Positions 15,605 to 23,341 of a stretch of DNA of 32,944 nucleotides are shown here, one piece after another (position 1 is the first letter of the stretch; every line of letters begins with the position of its first letter). The notes under the pieces were generated by a model. That model was given only the letters and a program-made list of their open reading frames with translations, ran no database searches and had not been told where the DNA came from. The position numbers and the translations under genes are program-made. This DNA comes from an uncultured Clostridia bacterium (GTDB lineage: Bacteria; Bacillota; Clostridia; Oscillospirales; CAG-272). The DNA is taken from the NCBI GenBank assembly GCA_944393415.1, contig CALYAD010000043.1:1-32944 (forward strand), in the 5' to 3' direction.

Positions 15605-16021
15605 CGGGGAAAAAACAAGCCCTTCCGCGTAACAGCCTGCGCTGTCTTACGGAGGGCGAAATTACTCGCGGTACCACCTCGTTTTACCGGCGTCTTACGA
15701 CTGCCGGTCTCATTAAGCGCGTCCGGTAAATAAACCCCTGATCACGCTCCGACCCTTTAACGTTGGCCATACGTTCCGGCTTTCCGCTTTTCTCTCCAAA
15801 GCTTCGGCCGACGCTTCACTCCGACTTTTCGGCTCGGCGTCTCAACGCCGGGTGGTAATGCCGAAACGGATCAAAGCGCGTGCCGCGCGCTCCCATGCAG
15901 AAAAGCCTCCTCCGGACTGCTCTCGGAATGTATTCGAACCGGTTCCCCGCGCCGTTTCGCATCAACCAACGGCTTTCTGTGGCGGAATAGCCGGACCTAC
16001 TTCTTTCCGGTCCCTGCATTT
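15605..16021 (-). promoter_or_regulatory. T-box riboswitch, probably tyrosine-specific
   Basis: The minus strand carries the T-box sequence AGGTGGTACCGCG (15667-15679), whose TGGT pairs with the NCCA end of an uncharged tRNA. A competing terminator follows (CCCTTCCGCGTAACAGC with GCTGTCTTACGGAGGG, 15619-15656, then a T-run). Stem I begins near 16015 with the AGTA specifier-loop motif (15999-16002). The distal AGAAAGCCG..GGTTGATGCGAAACGGC region contains the tRNA-elbow-binding loops. The opposite strand of the specifier loop reads GAA-TAC-A, giving specifier TAC (15930-15932), a Tyr codon followed by the usual purine. A U in the TGGT matches the A discriminator of tRNA-Tyr. Confidence 0.9.
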
Positions 16022-16027
16022 AACTAT

Positions 16028-16056
16028 ATTATAGCACCCCTTTTCCGTTTTGTCAA
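16028..16056 (-). promoter_or_regulatory. Promoter of the T-box, ligase and ribF transcript
   Basis: On the minus strand TTGACA (16051-16056) and TATAAT (16028-16033) are perfect consensus boxes with a 17-base spacer. The start near 16021 is at the foot of the T-box stem I. Confidence 0.92.
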
Positions 16057-16159
16057 CCGGTTTATCGAATTTTTTTATCGGATCACAATATTTTTTACTA
16101 AATTATCCGCGTCTTTTAAAATTTACAGAATATTCCCGAAAAAAACTCTTCATACTCTC

Positions 16160-16188
16160 TTGACAATAAGTAAAAGGTATACTATACT
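16160..16188 (+). promoter_or_regulatory. Promoter of the UDP-sugar dehydratase gene
   Basis: TTGACA (16160-16165) and TATACT (16183-16188) are 17 bases apart. The leader runs about 180 bases to the ATG at 16377. It contains a GCCGGCACCGTCATGCCGGC hairpin (about 16226-16245) and no convincing ORF. Confidence 0.8.
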
Positions 16189-16376
16189 ATAAAAAGGAGT
16201 ATTTTATATATATATCGGCACAAACGCCGGCACCGTCATGCCGGCTGAAGAAGTGATCCGACATTTCGTGCCGGAATATAACGCGAAAGATATATTTGAC
16301 CGCTAAACTCTCTTCGTTTGGCGGAAACCCACGGAAAAATTTTCGCGTGCGTTATTTAAGAAAGTGAGCTGCTGAA

Positions 16377-18290
16377 ATGAAGGAATTCCTGTCTAATTTC
16401 AGAAAACATTCTATACCGTTTATGATCGCGGACATTATCGCGGTGGCGTTTTCCATGTTCGCGTCTCTGATCATATATCACGGCTTTGATATAGATACCC
16501 TTAATGCGTCCGGAGACGCCGGAAAGATATATATTTACCTGCCGATAAATATCGTCGTCACGGTCGTGATATTTTTACTGTTCAGACTTTACCGAAGCGT
16601 ATGGAGCTACGCCTCGGTGATCGAGCTGGCTATGACGGTTCTCGGCTGTCTTACCTCCACGATCACGATGGTCACGTTCAGCTTTGTAACAGACATGATC
16701 GCCGGACGCAATCTGCTGACGGTTCCGCATCCCGCGTATTATTTTCTTTACGCTTTTCTGCTTATCTCCGCGGCGACCTGCACGCGCTTCGGATACCGGC
16801 TTTTGCGGACTCTGCGCAAAAAGCACTGCAAATCCGTACACAGCAGGGTGATGATAATAGGCGCGGGCGACGCCGGAAGCATGCTTATCTCGGATATCGC
16901 GTCAAGCGGATATATAGACAAAAAGGTCGTTTGCGTGATAGACGATAACCCGAACAAAAAAGGCCGGTATATAAAAGGCGCTCCGATCGTCGGAAACAGA
17001 AGCCTTATTCCCGAATCGGTTAAAAAGTACCTTGTGGACGAGATATTTCTCGCCATACCGTCCGCTCCTAAGGAGGAGCAGAAAAAAATACTCGATATCT
17101 GCGCTCAGACCAAATGCCCGACAAAGGTTCTGCCGGGAATATACCAGTTAGTTACCGGAGAAGTTTCGGTGCGGAATCTCCGCGACGTTGAGATATCCGA
17201 CCTGCTGGGAAGGGAGCAGATAAAGCCCGACTATAAAATGATAACCGGTTATATCAGCGGCAAGGTGGTGATGGTAACGGGCGGAGGCGGTTCTATCGGC
17301 TCCGAGCTTTGCCGTCAGATAGCCGTAAGCGCCCCAAAGCGCCTGATAATCGTCGATATTTATGAAAACAACGCTTACGATATCCAGCAGGAGCTGCTCA
17401 GAACCCATCCGGAGCTTGATCTGGTGGTACTCATCGCCTCAGTAAGAAACACCCGGCGCATTAACAAAATATTCGAAACCTACCGTCCCCAGATAGTTTA
17501 TCACGCGGCGGCGCACAAGCATGTTCCGCTTATGGAGACAAGCCCCAACGAGGCACTGAAAAACAATGTTTTCGGAACGCTCAAGACCGTTCGCGCGGCC
17601 GACAAATACAAAGCGGAGCGTTTCGTTCAGATATCCACCGACAAGGCGGTGAATCCCACAAACGTAATGGGCGCGACTAAACGCCTTTGCGAAATGATTA
17701 TACAGGCGTACAGCAAGCGCTCGGCGACTAAATTCACGGCGGTAAGGTTCGGGAACGTCCTCGGCTCAAACGGCTCCGTCATACCTCTTTTCAAAAAGCA
17801 GATAGCGGAAGGCGGACCTGTGCTGGTCACTCATCCCGAGATCACGCGCTTCTTTATGACTATTCCCGAGGCGGTTTCTCTGGTGCTCGCGTCCGGCGCC
17901 TACGCCAAGGGAGGGGAGATATTCGTGCTTGACATGGGAAAGCCGGTCAAAATCCTCGATCTCGCAAAAAATCTTATACGACTGTCCGGCTACACGCCCG
18001 GAGTCGATATTAAGATAAAGTTTACCGGGCTTCGCCCCGGCGAAAAGCTTTACGAGGAGCTGCTTATGGACGAGGAGGGACTGCAAAAAACCGAAAATAA
18101 CCTGATATATATTGGCAAGCCGATAGAAATGGACGACGAAAAATTTATTGCGCGTCTGGACGAGCTCTACGGAGTGTGCCTGACCGAGCCGGACAATGAA
18201 AAGATTAAGGAAATAATCTCCGAGCTCGTACCGACTTACACCGGAGGAAAGCCCGCCTCCGCCGAACCCGTTTTAGAAAAAGTAAATTAA
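16377..18290 (+). CDS. Membrane-bound UDP-sugar 4,6-dehydratase, CapD/WbpM/PglF type
   Basis: This 637-residue enzyme of surface polysaccharide or glycan biosynthesis probably dehydrates UDP-GlcNAc to the 4-keto-6-deoxy sugar. The N-terminus has four membrane helices (about residues 14-34, 50-70, 85-105, 118-138). A first Rossmann domain (VMIIGAGDAGSML, 158-170) is followed by the SDR domain with VTGGGGSIGSE (300-310) and YHAAAHKHVPLMETSP (375-390). The STDKAVNPTNVMGATK block has the usual SDR catalytic Tyr replaced by M431 with K435 kept, as in the large WbpM/PglF enzymes. The C-terminal GLRPGEKLYEELL motif is present. The start at 16377 follows a GTGAG-type weak SD. No glycosyltransferases are nearby; the transketolase genes follow after 39 bases and may be co-transcribed. 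Confidence 0.9.
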   Translation: MKEFLSNFRKHSIPFMIADIIAVAFSMFASLIIYHGFDIDTLNASGDAGKIYIYLPINIVVTVVIFLLFRLYRSVWSYASVIELAMTVLGCLTSTITMVTFSFVTDMIAGRNLLTVPHPAYYFLYAFLLISAATCTRFGYRLLRTLRKKHCKSVHSRVMIIGAGDAGSMLISDIASSGYIDKKVVCVIDDNPNKKGRYIKGAPIVGNRSLIPESVKKYLVDEIFLAIPSAPKEEQKKILDICAQTKCPTKVLPGIYQLVTGEVSVRNLRDVEISDLLGREQIKPDYKMITGYISGKVVMVTGGGGSIGSELCRQIAVSAPKRLIIVDIYENNAYDIQQELLRTHPELDLVVLIASVRNTRRINKIFETYRPQIVYHAAAHKHVPLMETSPNEALKNNVFGTLKTVRAADKYKAERFVQISTDKAVNPTNVMGATKRLCEMIIQAYSKRSATKFTAVRFGNVLGSNGSVIPLFKKQIAEGGPVLVTHPEITRFFMTIPEAVSLVLASGAYAKGGEIFVLDMGKPVKILDLAKNLIRLSGYTPGVDIKIKFTGLRPGEKLYEELLMDEEGLQKTENNLIYIGKPIEMDDEKFIARLDELYGVCLTEPDNEKIKEIISELVPTYTGGKPASAEPVLEKVN

Positions 18291-18329
18291 AACCACGTAA
18301 CCCAAACTCAGAAAGGAACGGCAAATTAA

Positions 18330-19166
18330 ATGGAAGCTTCACGCAAAAAACAGCTGCAGAGGATAGCGACAAATATCCGTATCGGTATAATCGAAGAGGT
18401 ATATAACGCCGCCTCCGGACATCCCGGAGGCTCGCTCTCGATAGCCGATATACTTACATATTTATATTTTGAGGAAATGAATATCGATCCCGCAAACCCG
18501 CGTATGGAGAACCGCGACCGCTTGGTTCTTTCCAAGGGACACACCTCCCCGGCGCTGTATGCCGCGCTGTCGGAAAGAGGCTACTTCCCAAAGGAGGACC
18601 TCAAGACCTTTCGTAAGCTCGGATCTTACCTGCAGGGACACCCGGACATGAAGGGCATACCGGGAGTCGATATGTCCACGGGTTCTCTGGGACTTGGAAT
18701 ATCCGCCGCCTGCGGCATGGCGCTTTCCGGCAAGTACAATAAAAAAAATTACCGCGTGTACGCTATCTTGGGAGACGGCGAAAGCGAAGAGGGACAGGTC
18801 TGGGAGGCCGCTATGTTCGCTTCTCACTATAAGCTCGACAACCTCTGCGCGATACTGGACTTCAACGGTCTGCAGATAGACGGTCCGATATCCGAGGTCA
18901 TCTCGCCTGCTCCGTTCGACACAAAATTCGAGGCGTTCGGCTGGAATGTCGTCAAGGTATCGGCACATGATTTTGACGGACTGGAGAAAGCGTTTGCGGA
19001 AGCGAAAGCCTGCAAAGGCAAGCCGACTCTGCTGCTTGCCTCGTCGGTCAAGGGCAAGGGCGTGTCGTATATGGAAAACAAGTGCGAATGGCACGGCGCG
19101 GCGCCCAACACCGAGCAGTACGAAATTGCGATCAGGGAGCTGGAAACGTCTGTGGGACGCTTTTGA
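18330..19166 (+). CDS. Transketolase, N-terminal subunit
   Basis: This 278-residue half-transketolase carries the thiamine-diphosphate pyrophosphate-binding domain. Together with the C-terminal subunit it transfers two-carbon units in the pentose phosphate pathway. GHPGGSLSIADILTYLYF (about residues 31-48), SKGHTSPALYAAL with the catalytic His, and GDGESEEGQVWEA with the metal-binding site are clear. DFNGLQIDGP follows. The length matches stand-alone N-terminal subunits. AAAGGA lies 12 bases before the ATG. The partner subunit normally follows at once; here 447 bases with a tandem repeat array separate them. Bases 19167-19291 hold no gene. Confidence 0.93.
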   Translation: MEASRKKQLQRIATNIRIGIIEEVYNAASGHPGGSLSIADILTYLYFEEMNIDPANPRMENRDRLVLSKGHTSPALYAALSERGYFPKEDLKTFRKLGSYLQGHPDMKGIPGVDMSTGSLGLGISAACGMALSGKYNKKNYRVYAILGDGESEEGQVWEAAMFASHYKLDNLCAILDFNGLQIDGPISEVISPAPFDTKFEAFGWNVVKVSAHDFDGLEKAFAEAKACKGKPTLLLASSVKGKGVSYMENKCEWHGAAPNTEQYEIAIRELETSVGRF

Positions 19167-19291
19167 AAAAGCATCACACTATGCCACCCGCAAAACTTTA
19201 TCAGAGAAGTCAATGTTGTAACCCACCGTGATAAAATCAAATTACAGAAAAGTCTTTGCCAAGCTTTCTTCAGAAAGCGGGAAAAATTAAC

Positions 19292-19613
19292 GCCGCCTCT
19301 GGCGGCATGAGGAGATCAGCGTGAAATATATATTACATCGCGTCAGAATGCGGCGGGTTTCACGCATAAATTTTCTAAAAAGCTGAACGCTTTTTGTTTT
19401 GCGAAGCAAAACACGAAAATTTTTCAAATTCTATTTAAGCCGCCTCTGGCGGCATGAGGAGATTAGCGTGAAAGATTAATTTGATCGTGTCAGAATGCAG
19501 AAGGTTTCACGCATAAATTTTCTAAAAAGCTGAACGCTTTTTGTTTTGCGAAGCAAAACACGAAAATTTTTCAAATTCTATTTAAGCCGCCTCTGGCGGC
19601 ATGGGAGATTATT
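19292..19613 (+). repeat. Structured leader repeat, tandem copies R4a and R4b
   Basis: GCCGCC-TCT-GGCGGC occurs at 19292, 19439 and 19586, an exact 147-base period. Each unit has P1 GCGTGAAA/TTTCACGC, P2 AAAAAGC-TGAAC-GCTTTTT, P3 GTTTTGC-GAA-GCAAAAC and P4. After each P4 comes an SD: AGGAG before a GTG in the first two, GGGAG before the transketolase ATG at 19614 in the last. The unit length is a multiple of three. In R4a the GTG at 19321 opens a 21-codon ORF ending at 19386; in R4b a TAA follows after three codons. Confidence 0.92.
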
Positions 19614-20543
19614 ATGTCAGATAAAATAGCAACAAGAGACGCATACGGAAAGGCGCTTGCCGAGTTTGGCGCAAAATACGATTTCGTGGTACTCGACGCG
19701 GATCTCGCGGCGGCGACCAAGACCGGTAATTTCAAAAAAGCGTATCCCGACCGCTTTTTCGACTGCGGTATCGCTGAGGGAAACATGATGAGCGTCGCCG
19801 CCGGGATCGCGACGACCGGACAGCTGGTATTCGCCAGCAGCTTCGCGATGTTCGCCGCGGGACGCGCCTATGAGCAGATCAGAAACTCCATAGGCTATCC
19901 CCACCTTAACGTTAAAATAGGAGCCACTCACGCCGGAATAACCGTCGGAGAGGACGGAGCGACCCATCAGTGCAACGAGGATATGGCGCTTATGCGAACC
20001 ATTCCCGGAATGACCGTGCTCTGCCCGGCGGATGCCGTCTCCGCGCGCGCGGCAGTCGAGGCGGCTATAAAGTATCAGGGTCCGGTTTATATGCGCTTCG
20101 GACGCGCACCCGTGCCGGTGATATACGGCGACGATTACCGTTTTGAGATCGGTAAGGGAAAAGTACTGGCGGACGGCGAAGACGTAACCATAATTGCCGC
20201 CGGACTCACCGTTTACATGGCTCTCGAGGCGAGAGAGCTGCTTAAACAGAAAGGCATAGACGCGGCGGTGATAGATATGGCGTCCATAAAGCCGCTTGAC
20301 GAGGAGCTTGTTATAAAGTACGCGAAAAAGACCGGGAAAATAGTGACCGCCGAGGAGCACAGCGTTATCGGAGGACTCGGAGGCGCGGTCTGCGAGTGCC
20401 TGTCGGAAAACTGTCCCGTACCGGTAAGGCGCGTAGGAATAAAGGACGTGTTCGGCGCCTCAGGCAAGGCGCTTGAGGTAGCGGAGGCTTTCGGGCTCTC
20501 CCCGCGGCACATATGTGAAGCGGCTGAAGCGCTGATAAAATAA
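19614..20543 (+). CDS. Transketolase, C-terminal subunit
   Basis: This 309-residue subunit has the pyrimidine-binding domain and C-terminal domain of transketolase and completes the active site with the N-terminal subunit. FDCGIAEGNMMSVAAGIA (about residues 49-66) carries the conserved Glu that activates thiamine diphosphate. GATHAGITVGEDGATHQCNE is the substrate-binding block. The length is standard. The ATG at 19614 is placed by repeat hairpin P4, with GGGAG six bases before it, so the repeat provides its ribosome site. No terminator is seen; the next gene starts 140 bases later behind another partial repeat copy. Confidence 0.93.
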   Translation: MSDKIATRDAYGKALAEFGAKYDFVVLDADLAAATKTGNFKKAYPDRFFDCGIAEGNMMSVAAGIATTGQLVFASSFAMFAAGRAYEQIRNSIGYPHLNVKIGATHAGITVGEDGATHQCNEDMALMRTIPGMTVLCPADAVSARAAVEAAIKYQGPVYMRFGRAPVPVIYGDDYRFEIGKGKVLADGEDVTIIAAGLTVYMALEARELLKQKGIDAAVIDMASIKPLDEELVIKYAKKTGKIVTAEEHSVIGGLGGAVCECLSENCPVPVRRVGIKDVFGASGKALEVAEAFGLSPRHICEAAEALIK

Positions 20544-20581
20544 CGGCGCCCATATATATAAATTACTTCGGATAAGGATAA

Positions 20582-20650
20582 GCGTGAAATTAACGTTAAA
20601 TCAAGTCAATGTACATACGGTTTCACGCTTAATTTTTTGCGGAGCAAAAA
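20582..20650 (+). repeat. Degenerate leader repeat, copy R6
   Basis: P1 (GCGTGAAA 20582-20589, TTTCACGC 20621-20628) is intact. P3 is TTTTTGC-GGA-GCAAAAA (20634-20650), where the outer pair is T-A instead of G-C, a compensatory change. P2 and P4 are lost. The GTG at 20584 follows GGATAAGC and opens a frame whose first codons resemble the mini-ORF of R4a and R5 (MK..., then VSR.). Confidence 0.65.
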
Positions 20651-20683
20651 TTTTTGATGAATTGACGGAGGTATTTTTAAATA

Positions 20684-21040
20684 ATGAGATTAATAGGAAA
20701 TATTATATGGATTATTTTAGGAGGCCTTATTTCCGCTATACACTGCGCGCTCATTGGGCTTATTCTATGCATAACCATTATCGGAATCCCGTTCGGTCTT
20801 CAATGCTTCAAGCTGGCGGGACTTACCCTGACCCCTTTCGGTCAGAAGGTAAATATCAATTTTTTCCGGCATCCGATAGCGAATATTATCTGGCTGGTGC
20901 TTTCCGGCTTTGCCGTGGCGCTTGAGCATTTATTTTTCGGCGTCATACTTTGCGTAACTATTATCGGTATCCCCTTCGGACTCCAGCATTTCAAGCTTGC
21001 TCTGCTTTCGCTTTTCCCGTTCGGGGCTGAATGCCGGTGA
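20684..21040 (+). CDS. YccF-domain inner membrane protein
   Basis: This 118-residue membrane protein is made of two similar halves. Each has a hydrophobic segment followed by the signature CITIIGIPFGLQCFKLA or CVTIIGIPFGLQHFKLA and ends in a short LTPFGQ or LFPFGA. This double pattern is the YccF (DUF307) family, of unknown function. Three to four membrane helices are expected. GGAGG (20667-20671) lies 12 bases before the ATG. It sits behind the degenerate leader repeat and may be co-transcribed with the transketolase genes. Confidence 0.88.
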   Translation: MRLIGNIIWIILGGLISAIHCALIGLILCITIIGIPFGLQCFKLAGLTLTPFGQKVNINFFRHPIANIIWLVLSGFAVALEHLFFGVILCVTIIGIPFGLQHFKLALLSLFPFGAECR

Positions 21041-21161
21041 GTAAATTCAAGTAAGAGAAGTTCTTTGCTTTCTTTCAAGAAAGATTGTGTACATAGTAGA
21101 TAAATATGTGCGTCGTAATTTGTACATATTTCATAAATTAGCAAAAATATTGTAAAACATG

Positions 21162-21190
21162 TTGACTTTTCGTTAAAATTATAGTAGAAT
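21162..21190 (+). promoter_or_regulatory. Promoter of the zinc-ribbon membrane protein gene
   Basis: TTGACT (21162-21167) and TAGAAT (21185-21190) have a 17-base spacer in an AT-rich stretch, 70 bases before the ATG at 21261. Confidence 0.75.
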
Positions 21191-21260
21191 AATCACGGAA
21201 AACATTGTATTGCGATACGCGCTTTTCCAAAACAACATTAAGAGAGAGGTGTAACAATTT

Positions 21261-21614
21261 ATGATTTGCAGACACTGCGGCGCAAATATCCCGAACAATT
21301 CTGTGTTTTGTCCAAGCTGTAATGAGTCGGTTATCGGAAATCAGCAGGAAAACGGTGTACCGCCCTATTACGATCCAAATTTTCAGAACAGTCAGCCTAA
21401 GAAAAGCTATTATGTCCCTGCTCTTGTTCTGGCTATAATCAGTATTGTAGCCGCGCTTTTAGTGCCGATCGCAGGAATCGCGCTGGGTATAGTCTCCATA
21501 GTGCTTGCGTTAAAGGGGAAAGACAGGATATCGCTCTTTATGGGCGCGGTCGGGATAGGGATCGGTGTCGTTACCTGGATAATAAATATTATTATTTTAC
21601 TCGGCGCCGTTTGA
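21261..21614 (+). CDS. Zinc-ribbon membrane protein (DUF4190-like)
   Basis: This 117-residue protein has an N-terminal zinc ribbon, MICRHCGANIPNNSVFCPSC (C3, C6, C17, C20). A Pro/Asn/Gln-rich linker (about 28-48) and two membrane helices (about 51-80 and 91-115) follow. The helix-GIxLGIxSIVLAL-helix part resembles DUF4190-type proteins. Function is unknown; such proteins may sense or organise at the membrane. GAGG lies 11 bases upstream of the ATG. Confidence 0.75.
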   Translation: MICRHCGANIPNNSVFCPSCNESVIGNQQENGVPPYYDPNFQNSQPKKSYYVPALVLAIISIVAALLVPIAGIALGIVSIVLALKGKDRISLFMGAVGIGIGVVTWIINIIILLGAV

Positions 21615-21663
21615 TAAGCACGGATTATATTAATTTCATATCAATTATAAAGACAATAAGCGA

Positions 21664-21701
21664 AATACCGTAAATTCATTACACATCGGATTTACGGTAT
21701 T
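21664..21701. terminator. Strong stem-loop after the zinc-ribbon gene
   Basis: AATACCGTAAAT (21664-21675) and ATTTACGGTATT (21690-21701) form a perfect 12-bp stem with a 14-base loop. The T-run is weak (ATAATATTC), so it may be an inefficient terminator or an RNA-stabilising or protein-binding structure. Confidence 0.55.
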
Positions 21702-21790
21702 ATAATATTCAGTGCCTGCCGCTCTCCGCGGCAAATTTTCGGATATTGAACCAAGTCGTACGACTGTGCGATTTTAATAAAAGGCAGATT

Positions 21791-22345
21791 ATGGTAGACC
21801 TTATCACACTTGAAAAACAATTTTTATCAGCTCACATAAGGGAAGGCGGCGTCGCCGTCGATTTTACAATGGGTAACGGGCATGATACGGCCTGGTTGTC
21901 CAAGGCGGTCGGCAAAAACGGGCGGGTCTATGCGTTTGACATTCAGCAGCGCGCGCTCGAAAGCACCCGCCTGACGCTGGAGCGGGAGGGCTGTCCGGAT
22001 AACTGTACGCTTATCTGTGATTCACATTCAAATGTCCTGAGCTATGTGAAGGAACCTATCTGCGCCGGAGTATTCAATCTCGGTTATCTTCCGGGAGGAG
22101 GCAATAAAGCACTGACTACGCTTCGCCCCACCACTAAGCTTGCCGTGGAAGGCGGAATTTCCCTGCTTGACCGTGACGCCGTCATACTTATCGCTGTCTA
22201 CCCCGGGCATGAGGAGGGAAAGCTTGAGGGAGAGATGCTTGAAGCTTTGCTTTCCGCTCTTGACCGCAGACAATACTGCGTCTCCCGTTTTCAGATAGTA
22301 AACTCCCCCACATCACCGTTCTTTTTCACTATTGAAAGCAGATAA
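21791..22345 (+). CDS. mnmM: tRNA mnm5s2U methyltransferase, MnmM/YtqB type
   Basis: This 184-residue SAM-dependent methyltransferase is related to Bacillus YtqB/MnmM, which completes mnm5s2U at the wobble position of tRNA. VDFTMGNGHDTAWLSKAVG (about residues 23-41) is the SAM loop and VYAFDIQQRAL the next acidic strand. VFNLGYLPGGG (catalytic-region NLGYLPGGD motif) and YPGHEEGK are also typical of the family. The last position of the NLGYLPGG motif is G where D is usual, which deserves a note. ATG 21791 is chosen for the AAGG six bases before it; the frame extends to 21746. Confidence 0.88.
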   Translation: MVDLITLEKQFLSAHIREGGVAVDFTMGNGHDTAWLSKAVGKNGRVYAFDIQQRALESTRLTLEREGCPDNCTLICDSHSNVLSYVKEPICAGVFNLGYLPGGGNKALTTLRPTTKLAVEGGISLLDRDAVILIAVYPGHEEGKLEGEMLEALLSALDRRQYCVSRFQIVNSPTSPFFFTIESR

Positions 22346-22371
22346 CTTTTTCTCAGAAACCAGGAAAAAAA

Positions 22372-22423
22372 TTAAGGGGCTGTCTCAAATACCGATTTTA
22401 GGTCGAATGAGGCAGCCCCTTAA
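22372..22423. terminator. Bidirectional terminator between convergent genes
   Basis: TTAAGGGGCTGTCTCA (22372-22387) pairs with TGAGGCAGCCCCTTAA (22408-22423) with one mismatch, with A- and T-rich flanks on both sides. It serves mnmM (plus) and the membrane protein gene ending at 22427 (minus). Confidence 0.85.
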
Positions 22424-22426
22424 AAT

Positions 22427-23182
22427 TTATAATGAAATATTTTTCGGGTTAATCCTTTTAAATTTCAGAAAATGCTTAGCAAACGCGCAAACGGCAAGCA
22501 TGATAAAATAGCCTATCACGACTCCGACGATCACGGTAACATACTCAAGCACCCAGTATAGAGTATCCGCGAGGTTTACCGGGGGACCCAGACTTGGATC
22601 AAGAAAGTCTCCTATCATACGGTAAAGTATCGCGACTAACTGGAAGACGCCGTACAGTCCCGCCGCGCAGAGCACCGCGAGTGTGAGCGGATTTTGCGTA
22701 TTAATAACGCGGAATCGGTATTCCGGAACGTTCAGTATCGTTTCCTTCTTTTTTACTATCCTCAGCAGCACTAAATATATTATAAAATAAACCGCAAGGT
22801 TGATCAGCATATCGACAGAAAGCATGAATACCGCCGTAAAAAAATACGAGCCTCCGTAAATAAAATAAGTAAACATCGAGGCAACAAAGGTAATAATGTG
22901 CGAAAGAAAGGCAAGAAATATGACCCCGACAGAGTTTTTCCCGAAATTTATCAGACAGACGACAAAAGCGCCGAGTCCGACGTAGCTTGCCACAAGCCCG
23001 ATTATATCCTGAATGGCAGCGACATAGGAGCTGAATTTCCCGTACGCCAGATCTCCTTCGGTAAACAGAACTATCATCTGCAAAAAAAAGTTGTTGAACA
23101 CCGGCACGAAAACAAAAGCTCCCACGCATACCCAAAAGAGATTCTTGTACATATATATCTCATTGTTAGTCGGTTTTCTCAT
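22427..23182 (-). CDS. Multi-pass membrane protein of unknown function
   Basis: This is a 251-residue protein with about six membrane helices (roughly residues 13-40, 48-75, 80-105, 115-145, 170-195, 210-240) and short basic connections ending FKRINPKN. I do not recognise a family. The ATG at 23182 is chosen because GGAG from repeat copy R5 lies seven bases upstream. The same frame stays open through the whole repeat and would add 67 residues, which I regard as the repeat's own coding capacity, not part of the protein. It is a single gene ended by the shared terminator. Confidence 0.65.
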   Translation of the reverse strand: MRKPTNNEIYMYKNLFWVCVGAFVFVPVFNNFFLQMIVLFTEGDLAYGKFSSYVAAIQDIIGLVASYVGLGAFVVCLINFGKNSVGVIFLAFLSHIITFVASMFTYFIYGGSYFFTAVFMLSVDMLINLAVYFIIYLVLLRIVKKKETILNVPEYRFRVINTQNPLTLAVLCAAGLYGVFQLVAILYRMIGDFLDPSLGPPVNLADTLYWVLEYVTVIVGVVIGYFIMLAVCAFAKHFLKFKRINPKNISL

Positions 23183-23330
23183 GTTAAATCTCCATGCCGC
23201 CAAAGGCGGCTCAAATAGAATTTGAAAAATTTTCGTGTTTTGCTTCGCAAAACAAAAAGCGTTCAGCTTTTTAGAAAATTTGGGCGTGAAACCGTCTGCA
23301 TTCTGACACGATGAAATATATCTTTCACGC
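23183..23330 (-). repeat. Structured leader repeat, copy R5
   Basis: On the minus strand: P1 GCGTGAAA (23323-23330) with TTTCACGC, P2 AAAAAGC-TGAAC-GCTTTTT, P3 GTTTTGC-GAA-GCAAAAC, P4 GCCGCC-TTT-GGCGGC, then GGAG and the ATG at 23182. The GTG at 23328 opens a 21-codon ORF ending at 23263, closely like that of R4a. Here ATA replaces the TAA found at codon 4 in other copies. Confidence 0.88.
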
Positions 23331-23341
23331 TGATGATTTTT

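Noticed and set aside
15816..16034. Short ORFs on both strands over 15816-16034
   Set aside because: They fall inside stem I of the T-box, whose RNA structure explains the sequence.
16204..16306. Open frame after AAGGAG in the dehydratase leader, ending KDIFDR
   Set aside because: No usable start codon lies at the right distance from the AAGGAG; the first ATG (16238) would give only 22 codons inside a GCCGGC hairpin. It may be chance.
19292..19613. CRISPR array
   Set aside because: The period is 147 bases with no unique spacers, and the repeats carry hairpins and ribosome sites; no cas genes are present.
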